A DNA stretch of 64,000 nt from Aeromonas allosaccharophila (GCF_000819685.1 NZ_CDBR01000097.1:50542-114541), one strand, 5' to 3'; positions 17,317 to 29,034 are shown, counted from the stretch's first letter. The notes: generated by a model from the letters alone, not told the origin. Made by a program: numbers and translations.

Positions 17317-17790
17317 TGGAGCTCATGGTAGCAGCGGCGGAGTCACCATCACTATGGACGGGGATCGCGCTTCTGCAATTTAAGCGGGCAAGCATACCCC
17401 AAAGCAGAGGGAGAATACCAAGGATGACGGGCTGCGAAAGCAGGAGAGGACGAAATGACGGGCAGAAAAATGGTCCCTCAACGGGGACCAAAAGGAACAC
17501 TCATATCAAAACTAACACTCTGTGCTACTGACAAAAAACAGATACAGGAGTATTGAACACACGGTGAGTCAAACCGCAGGGCTACTCTAATGCAGTTCGG
17601 ATAAGCTGGGCAATTGTCATTTATGACAGGTCAGCGATTGAATCTAGCCAAAGTTAATAATAAACACATTTAAAATCATGTAGTTAAAAAATCAATCAAC
17701 AAGTGTGACAACTCGGACTCAAATTGATTGCACTAATGCTCTATGATGGCTAAGTCCATTTGTGTCTCATGAAACTGGCAGGTACTTCCT
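17317..17790. other. 474 bp intergenic region with possible minus-strand small RNA
   Basis: No convincing protein gene. A hairpin TGGTCCC / GGGACCA (17471-17477 with 17484-17490) is followed on the minus strand by TTTTT, a Rho-independent terminator. A minus-strand transcript of roughly 80-100 nt ending at about 17466 is plausible, with a TTGACT hexamer about 110 bp upstream but no clear -10. The rest is AT-rich and should hold promoters for mshH and the EAL gene. Confidence 0.4.
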
Positions 17791-19317
17791 TTGCGTAAAT
17801 CACCCGTCTGGATCGCTCTGTTGCTGTTCGTCCTGCCTGTTGTGGGCAGCCAGTTTCTCGGCCTGTGGTTTGCCAAGCCGATGGCCTTTCATCTGCTGGA
17901 AGAGAAGGTTGCCGAGCTCAAGGGAGCCATGGCAGTACGCCACCGGGAGCTGGATGCCGCCATCAACAAACAACTGGCACAATTTGAGTTCAACTGCGGC
18001 GCCAAAGACATGGAGCTGCTGCGCGATCCGCGCTTCTACAGCGCTCATATCCGCCTGCAAGGGTTGGAGCTCGCTTCCGGCAACAGCTGCTCCAGCCTGG
18101 GGGTGGAGATCCCGCTGATCAAAGAGCTCCAGAACAGCGGGCAGAAGTTTGGCAAGTTGGGGATCACCGCCACCGTGGCCAAATACAATACCGAGCAGGA
18201 GCTGATGGCCTTTTACCGATCCGGCGACAACCTCGCCTACTGGGTGCTGGATAACAGCTGGAGCCACGACCTGCTGCAACACCCCTGCAGCCACTGCTTC
18301 TATCTGGAGTTCAGCCGACAGGATAACGATGCAAGCACAGTCCACTTTCCCCGTGGCGACAAGGAGATCAAACAGGAAGAGAGCAATATCAGCCTGAGTT
18401 TCTTCGATCCCAATGAACTCACCAAACAGACGGTCTGGGCGGGTAAAGCGCTGGAGCAATATGCCCATGACCAACTCAATCACTACGGTCTCTGGTTCGG
18501 TATCGCGCTCGGTGCCCTTTTAAGCGTCACATACTGGCTGCTGCGCAGCTATCGGCGCTCCCTCAAGGGACTGCTGCAAACAGGGTTGATCCGCAAGGAA
18601 TTTATTCCCCTCTACCAGCCGATAGTGGATGCCCGTACCCACCAAGTGGTGGGATTCGAGGCGCTGCTGCGCTGGCAGCGGGGAAACGAGCTGATCCCTC
18701 CGGGCACCTTTATCGAATATGCAGAGGAGCAGGGGCTGATCCTGCCGATGACCGAGCAGTTACTGGAGCAAGTGATCAGCGACCTGCCACTGCTGGCGCC
18801 GGAGCAGTGGGTCAGTGTCAATCTGGTAGCAGCCCATATCGAGCCCCCCTTGCTGCGTAACCTGCTCCATCACAACCACAACCCCTCACCCGCCCAACTC
18901 ACCTTCGAGCTGACCGAGCGCAAGCCGATCCTCGACATCAAGGCGGCCACCGAGGAGATCTCATTGCTGCAGCAGATGGGTTATCACTTCAAGCTGGATG
19001 ATTTCGGTACCGGTTACGGCGGCTTTGCCTATCTGCAAAGCCTGGGGATCCGCCAGATAAAAATCGACAAGATGTTCGTCGATACCATAGGCACCAACGA
19101 CCTCAAGCGCAGCGTGCTGGATGCCATCATCGCCTTTGGCCGCGAATCAGCTATGGAGATGATCGCCGAAGGGGTGGAAACCCAACAGCAGGTCGACTAT
19201 CTGAGGCAGCACGGCGTCTATCTGATCCAGGGTTACGTCTTCGGCAAGCCCATGCCGCTAAAGATGTTGCCGCGCTGGCAACAGGAGTGGCAGCTGCAAT
19301 CCCGCGAGGCCAGCTAG
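17791..19317 (+). CDS. CSS-motif EAL-domain c-di-GMP phosphodiesterase
   Basis: 508 residues from TTG 17791. Two membrane helices (IALLLFVLPVVGSQFLGLW; YGLWFGIALGALLSVTYWLL) flank a periplasmic CSS domain with the NSCSSLG redox motif and further Cys (CSHCF). The C-terminal EAL domain keeps all catalytic elements: FEALLRW, VNLVAAH, FELTER, LDDFGTGYGG, IKIDKMFVD, AEGVET. It should hydrolyse c-di-GMP under periplasmic redox control, as known for the PdeC/CSS family. It lies next to mshH and the MSHA genes whose ATPase is a c-di-GMP receptor. Confidence 0.9.
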   Translation: MRKSPVWIALLLFVLPVVGSQFLGLWFAKPMAFHLLEEKVAELKGAMAVRHRELDAAINKQLAQFEFNCGAKDMELLRDPRFYSAHIRLQGLELASGNSCSSLGVEIPLIKELQNSGQKFGKLGITATVAKYNTEQELMAFYRSGDNLAYWVLDNSWSHDLLQHPCSHCFYLEFSRQDNDASTVHFPRGDKEIKQEESNISLSFFDPNELTKQTVWAGKALEQYAHDQLNHYGLWFGIALGALLSVTYWLLRSYRRSLKGLLQTGLIRKEFIPLYQPIVDARTHQVVGFEALLRWQRGNELIPPGTFIEYAEEQGLILPMTEQLLEQVISDLPLLAPEQWVSVNLVAAHIEPPLLRNLLHHNHNPSPAQLTFELTERKPILDIKAATEEISLLQQMGYHFKLDDFGTGYGGFAYLQSLGIRQIKIDKMFVDTIGTNDLKRSVLDAIIAFGRESAMEMIAEGVETQQQVDYLRQHGVYLIQGYVFGKPMPLKMLPRWQQEWQLQSREAS

Positions 19318-19520
19318 CGCAGATATTGCAGGATCTGACCGCGAAACGGCTGGGCAAGTTGCTCGACATCATCAGGCTGGTGCTGGCTGTGCCGGTAACC
19401 CAGCCCGGCCATCAGCCGGGTAAAGCGCCCCTGCTGACCTCGCCCCGGTTCCACCGTGATGATCTTGCTGCTCGGGTTGGCGTGCAGCCCGATAAAGGCC
19501 CCCTCCCTTCCACCCCTTAT
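19314..19520 (-). pseudogene. C-terminal remnant of a SAM-dependent methyltransferase-like gene
   Basis: On the minus strand 68 sense codons are open with no plausible start and a TAA just upstream at 19521-19523. The peptide contains GAFIGLHANPSSKIITVEPGR and ends RGQILQYLR, resembling the C-terminal strand region of class I methyltransferases of the nicotinamide N-methyltransferase-like group (by recollection of the pattern). Its stop overlaps the stop of the EAL gene by 3 bp, as in an original convergent pair. The 5' part of the gene appears deleted. Confidence 0.5.
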
Positions 19521-19659
19521 TTACATTCAGCAACAAAATGATCTGCCCTGACGGGGATAACAGCCTTTATCATAAGGCGCCGGTTATCGCGCAATCGATA
19601 ACTGCGCAACCTGTTTATGTCGCCCGGTCGTCAAGACCCCCAATAGAGAACCATTGCCT

Positions 19660-20757
19660 ATGAAGACAGTTATCCGGCAAGAGATTGCCCTGCCCGTTGG
19701 CCTGCTGACCCTGCTCTTTTTCAAGACCCTGGGCAGTGACCTGCTGACAGAGACAACTCCGCTCGGGATCTATCTTCCGGTATCGGCGGCACTACTGGCC
19801 ATCGTCACCTGGGCCATCTTCTCGGTGGTACGCCACTCCGATGCCCTCGCCATCAAGCTGGGCGAGCCCTTCGGCACCCTGATCCTCACCCTCTCGGTCA
19901 TTTCGCTGGAGGTGGTGATGATCTCCTCGGTGATGCTGACCGGCGAGCCCAACCCCACCATGGCCCGCGATACCATGTTTGCGGTGGTGATGCTGGTGAG
20001 CACCGGGCTGGTGGGCTTCACCCTACTGTTTGGCGGCTGGCGCTACCACACCCAGAGCTTCAATCTGGACGGGGTCAAATCCTATCTGGTGGCCATCATC
20101 CCGCTGGCGCTGCTCTGTCTGGTGCTGCCCAACTTCACCCGGGGCGGCACGGTCGGCAGCATGTCGAGCGCCATGTCCTGGATGCTGATCATCATCTCGA
20201 TCCTGCTCTACGGGGTCTTTCTGCTGATCCAGACCCGCAGCCACAGCCACTTCTTCGTCGACAGCGATCACGAGGATTACGAGGAGCACCACGGCCCGCT
20301 GCAGAGCAACATCTACCACACCATCCTGCTGCTCGCCTACCTGATGGTGGTGATCCTGCTGGCCAAGACCCTGGCCGTGCCGATCAACTTCGGCGTGAAG
20401 ATCATGGAGGCGCCTCCTGCGCTGGGGGGCTTTATCGTGGCCTGCATCGTGCTGGCGCCCGAAGCGGTCGGGGCCATCAAGGCCGCCTTCAACAACCAGT
20501 TGCAGCGGGCGATGAACCTCTACTTCGGCTCGGTGCTGGCCACCATCGCCCTCACCGTGCCCGCCGTGCTGTTTATCGGCGCCATGCTGGGTCAGGAGGT
20601 GCGCCTCGGCCTCTCCGCCGCCGACATGGTACTGCTGGTCACCACTCTCATGGTCTGTAAAGTGACCTTCAGCAGCGGCCGCACCAATGTGCTGCACGGC
20701 GCTACCCATCTGGTGTTGTTCGTGGTCTATCTGTTCCTGATGTTCGAGCACGAATAA
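19660..20757 (+). CDS. chaA: ChaA-type Ca2+(Na+)/H+ antiporter
   Basis: 365 residues from ATG 19660 (a TTG two codons earlier is less likely). About 11 membrane helices; two CaCA-family repeats carry GEPFGTLILTLSVISLEVVM and APEAVGAIKAAF with the conserved Glu. A His/Asp/Glu-rich cytosolic loop (SHSHFFVDSDHEDYEEHHG) lies between the halves, typical of ChaA. It exports Ca2+ or Na+ in exchange for protons across the inner membrane. A strong terminator follows. Confidence 0.9.
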   Translation: MKTVIRQEIALPVGLLTLLFFKTLGSDLLTETTPLGIYLPVSAALLAIVTWAIFSVVRHSDALAIKLGEPFGTLILTLSVISLEVVMISSVMLTGEPNPTMARDTMFAVVMLVSTGLVGFTLLFGGWRYHTQSFNLDGVKSYLVAIIPLALLCLVLPNFTRGGTVGSMSSAMSWMLIIISILLYGVFLLIQTRSHSHFFVDSDHEDYEEHHGPLQSNIYHTILLLAYLMVVILLAKTLAVPINFGVKIMEAPPALGGFIVACIVLAPEAVGAIKAAFNNQLQRAMNLYFGSVLATIALTVPAVLFIGAMLGQEVRLGLSAADMVLLVTTLMVCKVTFSSGRTNVLHGATHLVLFVVYLFLMFEHE

Positions 20758-20783
20758 CCACAGAATCATCAACCACAGCAACG

Positions 20784-20810
20784 AAAAGACCGCCCGATGG
20801 GCGGTCTTTT
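20784..20810. terminator. Bidirectional terminator between chaA and hutH
   Basis: AAAAGACCGCCC / GGGCGGTCTTTT inverted repeat with a short loop, located between the convergent chaA and hut operon ends; A and T runs allow function on both strands. Confidence 0.85.
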
Positions 20811-20830
20811 GTCATGGGCTGGATGGCCGC

Positions 20831-22363
20831 TTAGAGGCTCGGCAGCACCCCGGCCGGGATCAGGTCGTTGTAGCTGGCACGGCCCAGCAGGGCGGCGGCC
20901 GCCTCGATGTCCGGCGCAAAGTACCTGTCCTTGTCGTAGAAGCTGACCTGCTCCCGCAGCCGGCCCTTGGCCAGCTCCACCAGCTCGGTGGAACGCAGTG
21001 GCGCACGGAAATCCAGGCCCTGTGCCGCCGCCAGCAACTCGACCGCCAAAATGCCGCGGGTGTTCTCGGCCATGTCCGCCAGCCGACGACCGGCGAAGGT
21101 CGCCATGGAGACGTGATCCTCCTGGTTGGCGGAGGTGGGCAGGCTGTCCACCGAGGCTGGGTGGGCCAGCGTCTTGTTCTCGGAGGCGAGCGCCGCCGAG
21201 GTGACCTGAGCGATCATAAAGCCGGAGTTGACCCCGCCGTTGTTGACCAGGAAGGCCGGCAGGCCGGACATGCGCGAGTCGATCAGCAGCGCCATGCGCC
21301 GCTCGGAGAGGGAGCCGATCTCGGCGATGGCCAGCGCCAGGTTGTCGGCGGCGAAGGCCACGGGCTCGGCGTGGAAGTTGCCGCCGGAGAGAATCTCCTC
21401 ATCCTCGGCAAACACCAGCGGGTTGTCGGAGACAGCGTTGGCCTCGCACACCAGCACCTCGGCGGCGTGGCGGATCTGGGTCAGACAAGCCCCCATCACC
21501 TGCGGCTGGCAGCGCAATGAGTAGGGATCCTGCACCTTCTCGCAGTTGTGATGGGACATGCCGATCTCGCTGCCATCCACCAGCAGGTGGCGATAGCAGG
21601 CGGCCGCGTCGATCTGGCCACGCTGACCGCGCACCGCGTGGATACGGGCATCGAACGGACGGCGGCTGCCAAGGGCGGCCTCCACACTCATGGCACCAAT
21701 GGTGATGGCACCGGCGAACAGATCCTCGGCGTGGAACAGCCCCTCCAGCGCGAAGGCGGTGCTCGCCTGAGTGCCGTTGAGCAGCGCCAGCCCCTCTTTC
21801 GGTGCCAGCGCGATGGGCTCGAGCCCGGCAATTTTCAGCGCCGTGGCGGCATCGATCAGCTCGCCGTTGTGGCGCGCCTTGCCTTCACCGATCAGCAGGC
21901 AGCTCATATGGGCCAGTGGCGCCAGATCGCCGGAGGCACCGACGGAGCCCTTCTTTGGCACCAGCGGATAGACTTCGGCGTTGATGAGGCGCATCAGCGC
22001 CTCAAGCACAGTTAAGCGGATGCCGGAGAAGCCGCGTGCCAGCGAGTTGAGCTTGAGCACCATCATCAGCCGCACGGTAGCGTCATCCATATAGGTGCCG
22101 ATGCCCGCAGCGTGGGAGAGCACGATGGAACGCTGCAACTCGTCAAGCTGCTCCACCGGAATGCGGGTGTTAGCCAACAGGCCAAAGCCGGTGTTGATGC
22201 CATACACCACCCGGTTCTGCTCGATCACCTTGGTGACCACCGCAGCGGAGGCGTGGATCCCCGGCAGGGCGGCCGGATCCAGTGAAACATGTACCGGCTC
22301 GCGGCTGACGCGGCGCAGAGTGGCGAGATCCAGCTCGCCCGGAGTAATAGTCAATTCAAACAT
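20831..22363 (-). CDS. hutH: Histidine ammonia-lyase
   Basis: 510 residues. The start is placed at ATG 22363 ([13 protein letters not shown]), just after the hutU stop; the open frame upstream overlaps hutU. The MIO-forming Ala-Ser-Gly is in [14 protein letters not shown], and [11 protein letters not shown] is the family N-terminal motif. It converts histidine to urocanate and ammonia, the first step of Hut catabolism. It is the last gene of the hutIGUH operon. Confidence 0.96.
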   Translation of the reverse strand: MFELTITPGELDLATLRRVSREPVHVSLDPAALPGIHASAAVVTKVIEQNRVVYGINTGFGLLANTRIPVEQLDELQRSIVLSHAAGIGTYMDDATVRLMMVLKLNSLARGFSGIRLTVLEALMRLINAEVYPLVPKKGSVGASGDLAPLAHMSCLLIGEGKARHNGELIDAATALKIAGLEPIALAPKEGLALLNGTQASTAFALEGLFHAEDLFAGAITIGAMSVEAALGSRRPFDARIHAVRGQRGQIDAAACYRHLLVDGSEIGMSHHNCEKVQDPYSLRCQPQVMGACLTQIRHAAEVLVCEANAVSDNPLVFAEDEEILSGGNFHAEPVAFAADNLALAIAEIGSLSERRMALLIDSRMSGLPAFLVNNGGVNSGFMIAQVTSAALASENKTLAHPASVDSLPTSANQEDHVSMATFAGRRLADMAENTRGILAVELLAAAQGLDFRAPLRSTELVELAKGRLREQVSFYDKDRYFAPDIEAAAALLGRASYNDLIPAGVLPSL

Positions 22364-22367
22364 GGTG

Positions 22368-24089
<1,722 letters not shown>

Positions 24090-24150
24090 ACACACTCCTT
24101 GTTGTATCAATAGGGGGCCTTCGGCGACGTGCGGCCAAAGGGTTAACGGG

Positions 24151-25113
24151 TTAACGGGTCAACAGATGAACCAGCCGCGCGGCCACGCGGGCACTGCGGT
24201 TGTCCTGATCCAGCGTCGGGTTGTATTCGGCCAGATCGGCGAGCCTGAGCTTGCCGCTGGCCCGGATATGGGCGATCAGCGGTTCGATCACCGCCAGCTC
24301 CACGCCGCGAGCGGCTGGAGCGCTCACTCCCGGCATCACGGTGGCCGGCAGCACATCGAGATCGATGGTCAGATAGAGGTGATCACAATCGGCGATAAAG
24401 GCATCCAGCCCGCTTAGCAAGGCTGGCAACTCGGTCTGAGTCATCGCCTCGTCCAGCACATGCCACACGCCCAGCGCCTCGGCACGGGCAAACAGGGCTT
24501 GGGTATTGGCGGTCTCGGCCACTCCGAGGCAGGCGTAGTGAAACGGCGTGCCCTCGGCGGCACACTGCTCGGCGATCTGGAAGAAGGGGGTGCCGGAGCT
24601 GGCCTGCTCCTGCTTCATCCGCAGATCGAAGTGGGCGTCGAAATTGATAATGCCGACCTTGCCACTGCCGCCCAAATGGCGGTTAAGGCCACTCCAGCTG
24701 CCGAACGCCACCTCGTGACCGCCCCCCAGCACCAGCGGGAAGTGGCCCAGATCGAGCGCGGCGGCGACCCGTTCGGCCAGTCGGCCGTGGGCAGCGTCGA
24801 GATCGCCATCGGGGCAACTCACGTCCCCGCCATCGTAGACGGGGCGATTCAGGTGCCAGGCGGTGTTGGCCAGCAGCTTGCGCACCGCTTGCGGCGCACC
24901 GGCAGCACCAATGCGCCCCTTGTTGCGGCGTACCCCTTCATCGCAGGCAAAACCAAGCAGCACTACACCAGCTACCTCTTTTGCCCCGGCGGCCCAGGGC
25001 TGCACCTCTTGCCAAGGCAGAACTTTGTCGTGCCAGCGCAGTGCCAGTTCACCATCTTCCGGATCCAGGCGCCCCTGCCAGAGCGACATGTCGCTCGGGT
25101 TGAACTTATCCAT
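24151..25113 (-). CDS. hutG: Formimidoylglutamase
   Basis: 320 residues, arginase/agmatinase fold with metal motifs [20 protein letters not shown] and [18 protein letters not shown], which supply the His and Asp ligands of a binuclear Mn site. It hydrolyses N-formimidoyl-L-glutamate to glutamate and formamide. It starts 8 bp inside the end of hutI, with AGGAGA as ribosome-binding site. Confidence 0.94.
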   Translation of the reverse strand: MDKFNPSDMSLWQGRLDPEDGELALRWHDKVLPWQEVQPWAAGAKEVAGVVLLGFACDEGVRRNKGRIGAAGAPQAVRKLLANTAWHLNRPVYDGGDVSCPDGDLDAAHGRLAERVAAALDLGHFPLVLGGGHEVAFGSWSGLNRHLGGSGKVGIINFDAHFDLRMKQEQASSGTPFFQIAEQCAAEGTPFHYACLGVAETANTQALFARAEALGVWHVLDEAMTQTELPALLSGLDAFIADCDHLYLTIDLDVLPATVMPGVSAPAARGVELAVIEPLIAHIRASGKLRLADLAEYNPTLDQDNRSARVAARLVHLLTR

Positions 25114-26341
25114 GTAGGGTCTCCTTGCCGTTGAAGATGCGGCCCGCCAGCTGATCGACGCCGACCATGTAGCTCAGCTCGGCCGGATGGGCGCAGTGCC
25201 AGATCAGGAAATCGGCCGCCATCCCCACCCTGAGCTGGCCAAGATGATCCTGCTCGCCGAGTGCTTTGGCGGCGTAGCGGGTCACCCCGACCATCGCCTC
25301 CACCGGCGTCAGGCCAAACAGGGTGCAGGCCATGTTCATCGCCATCCGCAGCGAGACGATGGGGGCGGTGCCCGGGTTGATGTCGGAGGAGACCGCCATC
25401 GGCACACCCGCCTTGCGCAGGGCTGCGACCGGCGGCAGCTTGGTCTCTTTGAGGAAGTAAAAGGCGGTGGGCAACAGGGTGGCGACCACCCCACGGTGGG
25501 CCAGCGCCAGGATCCCTTCCGGATCCAGGTACTCCAGATGATCCACCGAGAGGGCGCCAAAGTTGGCAGCGAGCGTGCTGCCCCCCAGATTGGAGAGCTG
25601 ATCCATGTGCCCCTTCACCGGCAGGCCGTACTGATCCGCCGCCAGATAGACCTGCTCGGTCTGGGCCAGCGAGAAGCCGATATGCTCGCAGAAAACGTCC
25701 ACCGCATCGGCCAGACCCGCCTCGGCGGCGGCCGGGATGATCTCCTGACAGATGGTCTCGACCCAGCTGTCGGGATCGTCGCGATACTCCGGCGGCACCG
25801 CATGGGCTGCCAGCAGAGTGGTCTTGACCCGGATCGGCAACGCCTCACCCAGTCGTCGGGCGACCCGCAGCATCTTGAGCTCGTCCGACAGCGTCAGGCC
25901 ATAGCCAGACTTGATCTCCACCGTGGTGACCCCTTCGCGGATCAGGGATTTCACCCTCGGCAACGCCAGCTCGAACAACAGATCCTCACTGGCGGCGCGG
26001 GTAGCGCGCACCGTGCTGATGATGCCACCGCCCCGGCGGGCGATCTCGGCATAGGGCACCCCCTGCTGACGCTGCTCAAACTCCTCGGCACGGCTGCCGG
26101 CGAAGATGAGATGGGTGTGACAATCGATAAGGCCGGGGGTGACCAGCTTGCCCTGCATATCCAACCAGTGGATGGAATGGGGACCCTTCAACTCGGCCAT
26201 CGGCACCAGCGCGTGGATCTTGCCTTCCTTCACGCCGATAGCGTGGAGCGGCAACAGGCCGTAGTCGGCCAGTTCGTCATTCAGGGTGGCGGGCGTCACG
26301 TTGAGCCAGACCCGCTCGCAGTTCAACAGTTCCTTGTTCAT
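25106..26341 (-). CDS. hutI: Imidazolonepropionase
   Basis: 411 residues of the amidohydrolase superfamily: VTPGLIDCHTHLIFAGSR carries the metal HxH, with AAHAVPPEY, GHMDQLSN and VSSDINPGTAP further on. It opens the imidazolone ring to formimidoylglutamate. It is the first gene of the hut operon: directly upstream is a TGTATATACA palindrome (26353-26364), and GAGGT precedes its ATG. Confidence 0.95.
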   Translation of the reverse strand: MNKELLNCERVWLNVTPATLNDELADYGLLPLHAIGVKEGKIHALVPMAELKGPHSIHWLDMQGKLVTPGLIDCHTHLIFAGSRAEEFEQRQQGVPYAEIARRGGGIISTVRATRAASEDLLFELALPRVKSLIREGVTTVEIKSGYGLTLSDELKMLRVARRLGEALPIRVKTTLLAAHAVPPEYRDDPDSWVETICQEIIPAAAEAGLADAVDVFCEHIGFSLAQTEQVYLAADQYGLPVKGHMDQLSNLGGSTLAANFGALSVDHLEYLDPEGILALAHRGVVATLLPTAFYFLKETKLPPVAALRKAGVPMAVSSDINPGTAPIVSLRMAMNMACTLFGLTPVEAMVGVTRYAAKALGEQDHLGQLRVGMAADFLIWHCAHPAELSYMVGVDQLAGRIFNGKETLHG

Positions 26342-26352
26342 AGCGACCTCAA

Positions 26353-26364
26353 ATGTATATACAT
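26353..26364. promoter_or_regulatory. HutC operator upstream of hutI
   Basis: ATGTATATACAT is a perfect 12 bp palindrome matching the TGTA-N2-TACA pattern known for HutC binding in pseudomonads. It lies 12 bp upstream of the hutI start codon, well placed to repress the hutIGUH transcript. Confidence 0.75.
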
Positions 26365-26445
26365 ATCCTTATAGTCGATCTCTATGATGAAAGAAAGAGC
26401 GAAGTTCACATCCTGATAACAGCATCAAACTTAGAGTTTAAGCAC

Positions 26446-26473
26446 AAAAAAAGCCCACCAGGAGGTGGGCTTT
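26446..26473 (-). terminator. Terminator after hutC
   Basis: Nine-bp stem AAGCCCACC / GGTGGGCTT followed on the minus strand by a T run. It separates hutC from the hutI promoter, so hutC is a separate transcription unit. Confidence 0.85.
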
Positions 26474-26484
26474 GAAAAACAGAT

Positions 26485-26496
26485 CTGTATAGACAT
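26485..26496. promoter_or_regulatory. Second HutC-like half-conserved site at the hutC stop
   Basis: CTGTATAGACAT resembles the upstream operator with one altered position (TGTA-TA-GACA). It abuts the hutC stop codon, about 120 bp from the main operator; a second HutC contact is possible but unproven. Confidence 0.4.
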
Positions 26497-27204
26497 TTAC
26501 TCTAACTGAGTCTTGGAGCTGAGCTTGTAGCGGGAACCGGGGGAGAGCAAACGGGCATAGGAGACCAGATGCCCCTCCGACCAGGTACGCCGGTGCAACA
26601 ATAGGCAGGGGGAATCTACGCGGATCTGCAACAATCCCGCCTCACCGGCACTCGGCAACACGGCTTCCACCACGTGCTCCATCTCGGAGAGGGGGCAGAC
26701 ATCCATCAGATAGCGGTTGGGAGTTTGCTGCGTGAAATCCTGCTCGCCATAGCCCGGCAGGCGCCCGGCATCGACGAAACGCTCCTCCAACTGCAACGGC
26801 TCGCCATCGGCCTGATGGACGATCAGGCTGTGAAAGATGGGGGCGCCAACCCGCAGGCCCAGCTGCACCGCCACCTTCTCGTCAGCGGCCAGTCGCTGTA
26901 GCCGGATCACCCGGGCACTGTATTCGCCGCCGCGCTCGGCAATCTCGTCGGCAATGTTGCGAATGGCCAGCAGCGGCGACTCGGTGCGCCGGTCCGCCAC
27001 GAAGCTGCCGGAACCGGCGGTACGCACCAGCCACCCCTCGGCCACCAGTTCGCGCAGCGCCCGGTTAACCGTCATCCGACTCACGGTGAACAGCTCGCAC
27101 AGGGCCGCTTCGGTCGGGATCCTGTCCCCCGCCTGATAGTGGCGTTCGCGGATCCCGTCCAGAATGTGCTGCTTGATCTGCAGATAGAGGGCTGGCGCCA
27201 CCAT
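26497..27204 (-). CDS. hutC: Histidine utilisation repressor HutC
   Basis: 235 residues from ATG 27204 (MVAPALYLQIKQHIL); the open frame upstream runs into can and is not used. GntR/HutC family: N-terminal winged helix (GDRIPTEAALCELFTVSRMTVNRALREL) and C-terminal UTRA domain (PIFHSLIVHQADGEPLQLEERFV; PCLLLHRRTW). UTRA domains of this class sense urocanate. It begins 8 bp after can and may be co-transcribed with it. Confidence 0.93.
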   Translation of the reverse strand: MVAPALYLQIKQHILDGIRERHYQAGDRIPTEAALCELFTVSRMTVNRALRELVAEGWLVRTAGSGSFVADRRTESPLLAIRNIADEIAERGGEYSARVIRLQRLAADEKVAVQLGLRVGAPIFHSLIVHQADGEPLQLEERFVDAGRLPGYGEQDFTQQTPNRYLMDVCPLSEMEHVVEAVLPSAGEAGLLQIRVDSPCLLLHRRTWSEGHLVSYARLLSPGSRYKLSSKTQLE

Positions 27205-27212
27205 GAAGCTCC

Positions 27213-27872
27213 CTAGCGCCGACGATGGGGCGGACGCATGTCCGGCCAGGCGCGATAGACATCGGGGATCTGATCCGGCCCGCTGATGCAGAGATCGAGA
27301 TCGTGCAGCAAGCCATCCTTGATCCCGTAGATCCAGCCATGCACCGCCAGCTCCTGCCCCTTGCGCCAGGCGTTCTGGATGATGGTGGTGTGGCAGACGT
27401 TGGCGACCTGCTCGGCCACGTTCAGCTCGCACAGGTAGTCGAAGCGCTCATGCTCATCCTCGATGGCCTCGAGCTCTTCACCGTATTTGAAGTAGACATC
27501 CTTGATGTTGCGCAGCCAGTTGTCGATGAGACCCAGCTCCTGGTTCTGCATCGCGGCCTTGACGCCACCGCAACCGTAGTGACCGCAGACGATGATGTGC
27601 TTCACCTTGAGCACTTCTACCGCGTATTGCAGCACGGAGAGGCAGTTGAAATCGGTATGCACCACCAGATTGGCGACGTTGCGGTGGACGAAGACATCCC
27701 CCGGCAGCAAGCCCATCAGCTGGTTGGCGGGGACCCGGCTGTCGGAACAACCGATCCAGAGGTATTCGGGGGCCTGCTGGGCAGAAAGAGTGGCAAAGAA
27801 CTCGGGATCTTCGGCCTTGATCCGTTCGGCCCACTCACGGTTGTTGGTAAACAGGTCGTTCAACAGTTTCAC
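27213..27872 (-). CDS. can: Beta-class carbonic anhydrase
   Basis: 219 residues from GTG 27872, preceded by AGGGAG. Zinc ligands are in CSDSRVPANQL and HYGCGGV; LFVHRN-type and VHTDFNCLSVLQYAVEVL segments match E. coli Can. It interconverts CO2 and bicarbonate in the cytoplasm. It is the only gene between rpoH and hutC, with no terminator seen before hutC. Confidence 0.95.
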   Translation of the reverse strand: MKLLNDLFTNNREWAERIKAEDPEFFATLSAQQAPEYLWIGCSDSRVPANQLMGLLPGDVFVHRNVANLVVHTDFNCLSVLQYAVEVLKVKHIIVCGHYGCGGVKAAMQNQELGLIDNWLRNIKDVYFKYGEELEAIEDEHERFDYLCELNVAEQVANVCHTTIIQNAWRKGQELAVHGWIYGIKDGLLHDLDLCISGPDQIPDVYRAWPDMRPPHRRR

Positions 27873-27956
27873 TTCTGCTCTCCCTAATGTGGCAGTGGCG
27901 GCAACATAACACACTCAAGGGTAACCAAAGCAAGGCCGACCAGATCCTTGCGAAAC

Positions 27957-27984
27957 AAAAACAGGGCCATCAGGCCCTGTTTTT
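27957..27984 (-). terminator. Terminator after rpoH
   Basis: AAAAACAGGGCC / GGCCCTGTTTTT stem with a short loop, flanked by A and T runs, between rpoH and can; both face the same way, so it ends rpoH and could also act on antisense transcripts. Confidence 0.85.
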
Positions 27985-27997
27985 ATGAGAGAAAGCA

Positions 27998-28852
27998 TCA
28001 GGCTTCCATGGCATCTTTCAGCTTCTTGAGTGCGTTTTTCTCAAGCTGACGCACACGCTCGGCAGAGACACCGTAGGTATCGGCCAGCTCCTGCAGAGTG
28101 GTCTTGCTGTCATCATCGAGCCAACGGGCACGGATGATGTGCTGGCTACGCTCATCCAGCGTAGCGAGGGCCGAGCTCAGGCGACGGGTCGCGTGATCGT
28201 CCCAGTTATCGTTCTCGATGGTAGCGGCCAGATCGGAGGATTTGTCCTCCAGATAGTGAACCGGAGCGAAACCGCCCTCTTCCTCATCGTCACCAACCAG
28301 ATCGAACGCCTGATCGTAGTTGGCCATCCGCGCTTCCATCTCGGTCACATCGCTTGCGGAGACGCCGAGATCGGCAGCCACGGCCTGAACCTCTTCGTGG
28401 TTCAGCCAGCCCAGACGCTTTTTGGATTTGCGCAGATTGAAGAAGAGCTTGCGCTGGGCCTTGGTGGTGGCCACCTTGACCATGCGCCAGTTGCGCAATA
28501 CATATTCGTGGATTTCGGCCTTGATCCAGTGCACGGCAAAGGAGACCAGACGCACGCCGACCGTCGGGTCGAAGCGCTTGACCGCCTTCATCAGGCCGAT
28601 ATTGCCTTCCTGTACCAGATCGGCCTGAGGCAGGCCGTAACCGGCATAACTCTTGGCGACATGAACGACAAAGCGCAGGTGCGACATAACGAGCTGACGG
28701 GCAGCCTCGAGATCGCCATCCTGCTGCAAACGCTCAGCCAGTTCACGCTCTTCCTCTGCGCTCAGCACCGGAATAGAGTTTACTGCCTGGATATAGCCTT
28801 CCAGACTACCTTGCGGAATCAGAGCCATAGTGCGCTGCAATGAAGTTCCCAT
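27998..28852 (-). CDS. rpoH: Heat-shock sigma factor sigma-32
   Basis: 284 residues. Region 2 ([38 protein letters not shown]), the RpoH-specific box [12 protein letters not shown] and region 4 helix-turn-helix ([26 protein letters not shown]) are all present. The ATG at 28852 follows AGAGGT. It directs RNA polymerase to heat-shock promoters. The order rpoH after ftsYEX matches enteric bacteria. Confidence 0.97.
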   Translation of the reverse strand: MGTSLQRTMALIPQGSLEGYIQAVNSIPVLSAEEERELAERLQQDGDLEAARQLVMSHLRFVVHVAKSYAGYGLPQADLVQEGNIGLMKAVKRFDPTVGVRLVSFAVHWIKAEIHEYVLRNWRMVKVATTKAQRKLFFNLRKSKKRLGWLNHEEVQAVAADLGVSASDVTEMEARMANYDQAFDLVGDDEEEGGFAPVHYLEDKSSDLAATIENDNWDDHATRRLSSALATLDERSQHIIRARWLDDDSKTTLQELADTYGVSAERVRQLEKNALKKLKDAMEA

Positions 28853-29004
28853 CTGTTACCTCTTACTTTTCAATCGAATCAGTCTAACACCCTGAGAGGG
28901 TCTGTCTACTGACCGGATGCCATTCTGCGGCGTGTATCAAAGAACATGCCCAGTTTTAGACCGGCTTATCTTAAGCCTGCAGGATGAATCATGAATGAAC
29001 AGTC

Positions 29005-29034
29005 AAAAAAAGGGGGTCACAATGAAGGACCCCC
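29005..29034 (-). terminator. Orphan minus-strand terminator
   Basis: GGGGGTC / GACCCCC stem (29012-29018 with 29028-29034) followed on the minus strand by seven T. No annotated minus-strand gene ends here, so it may end a small RNA. Confidence 0.65.
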
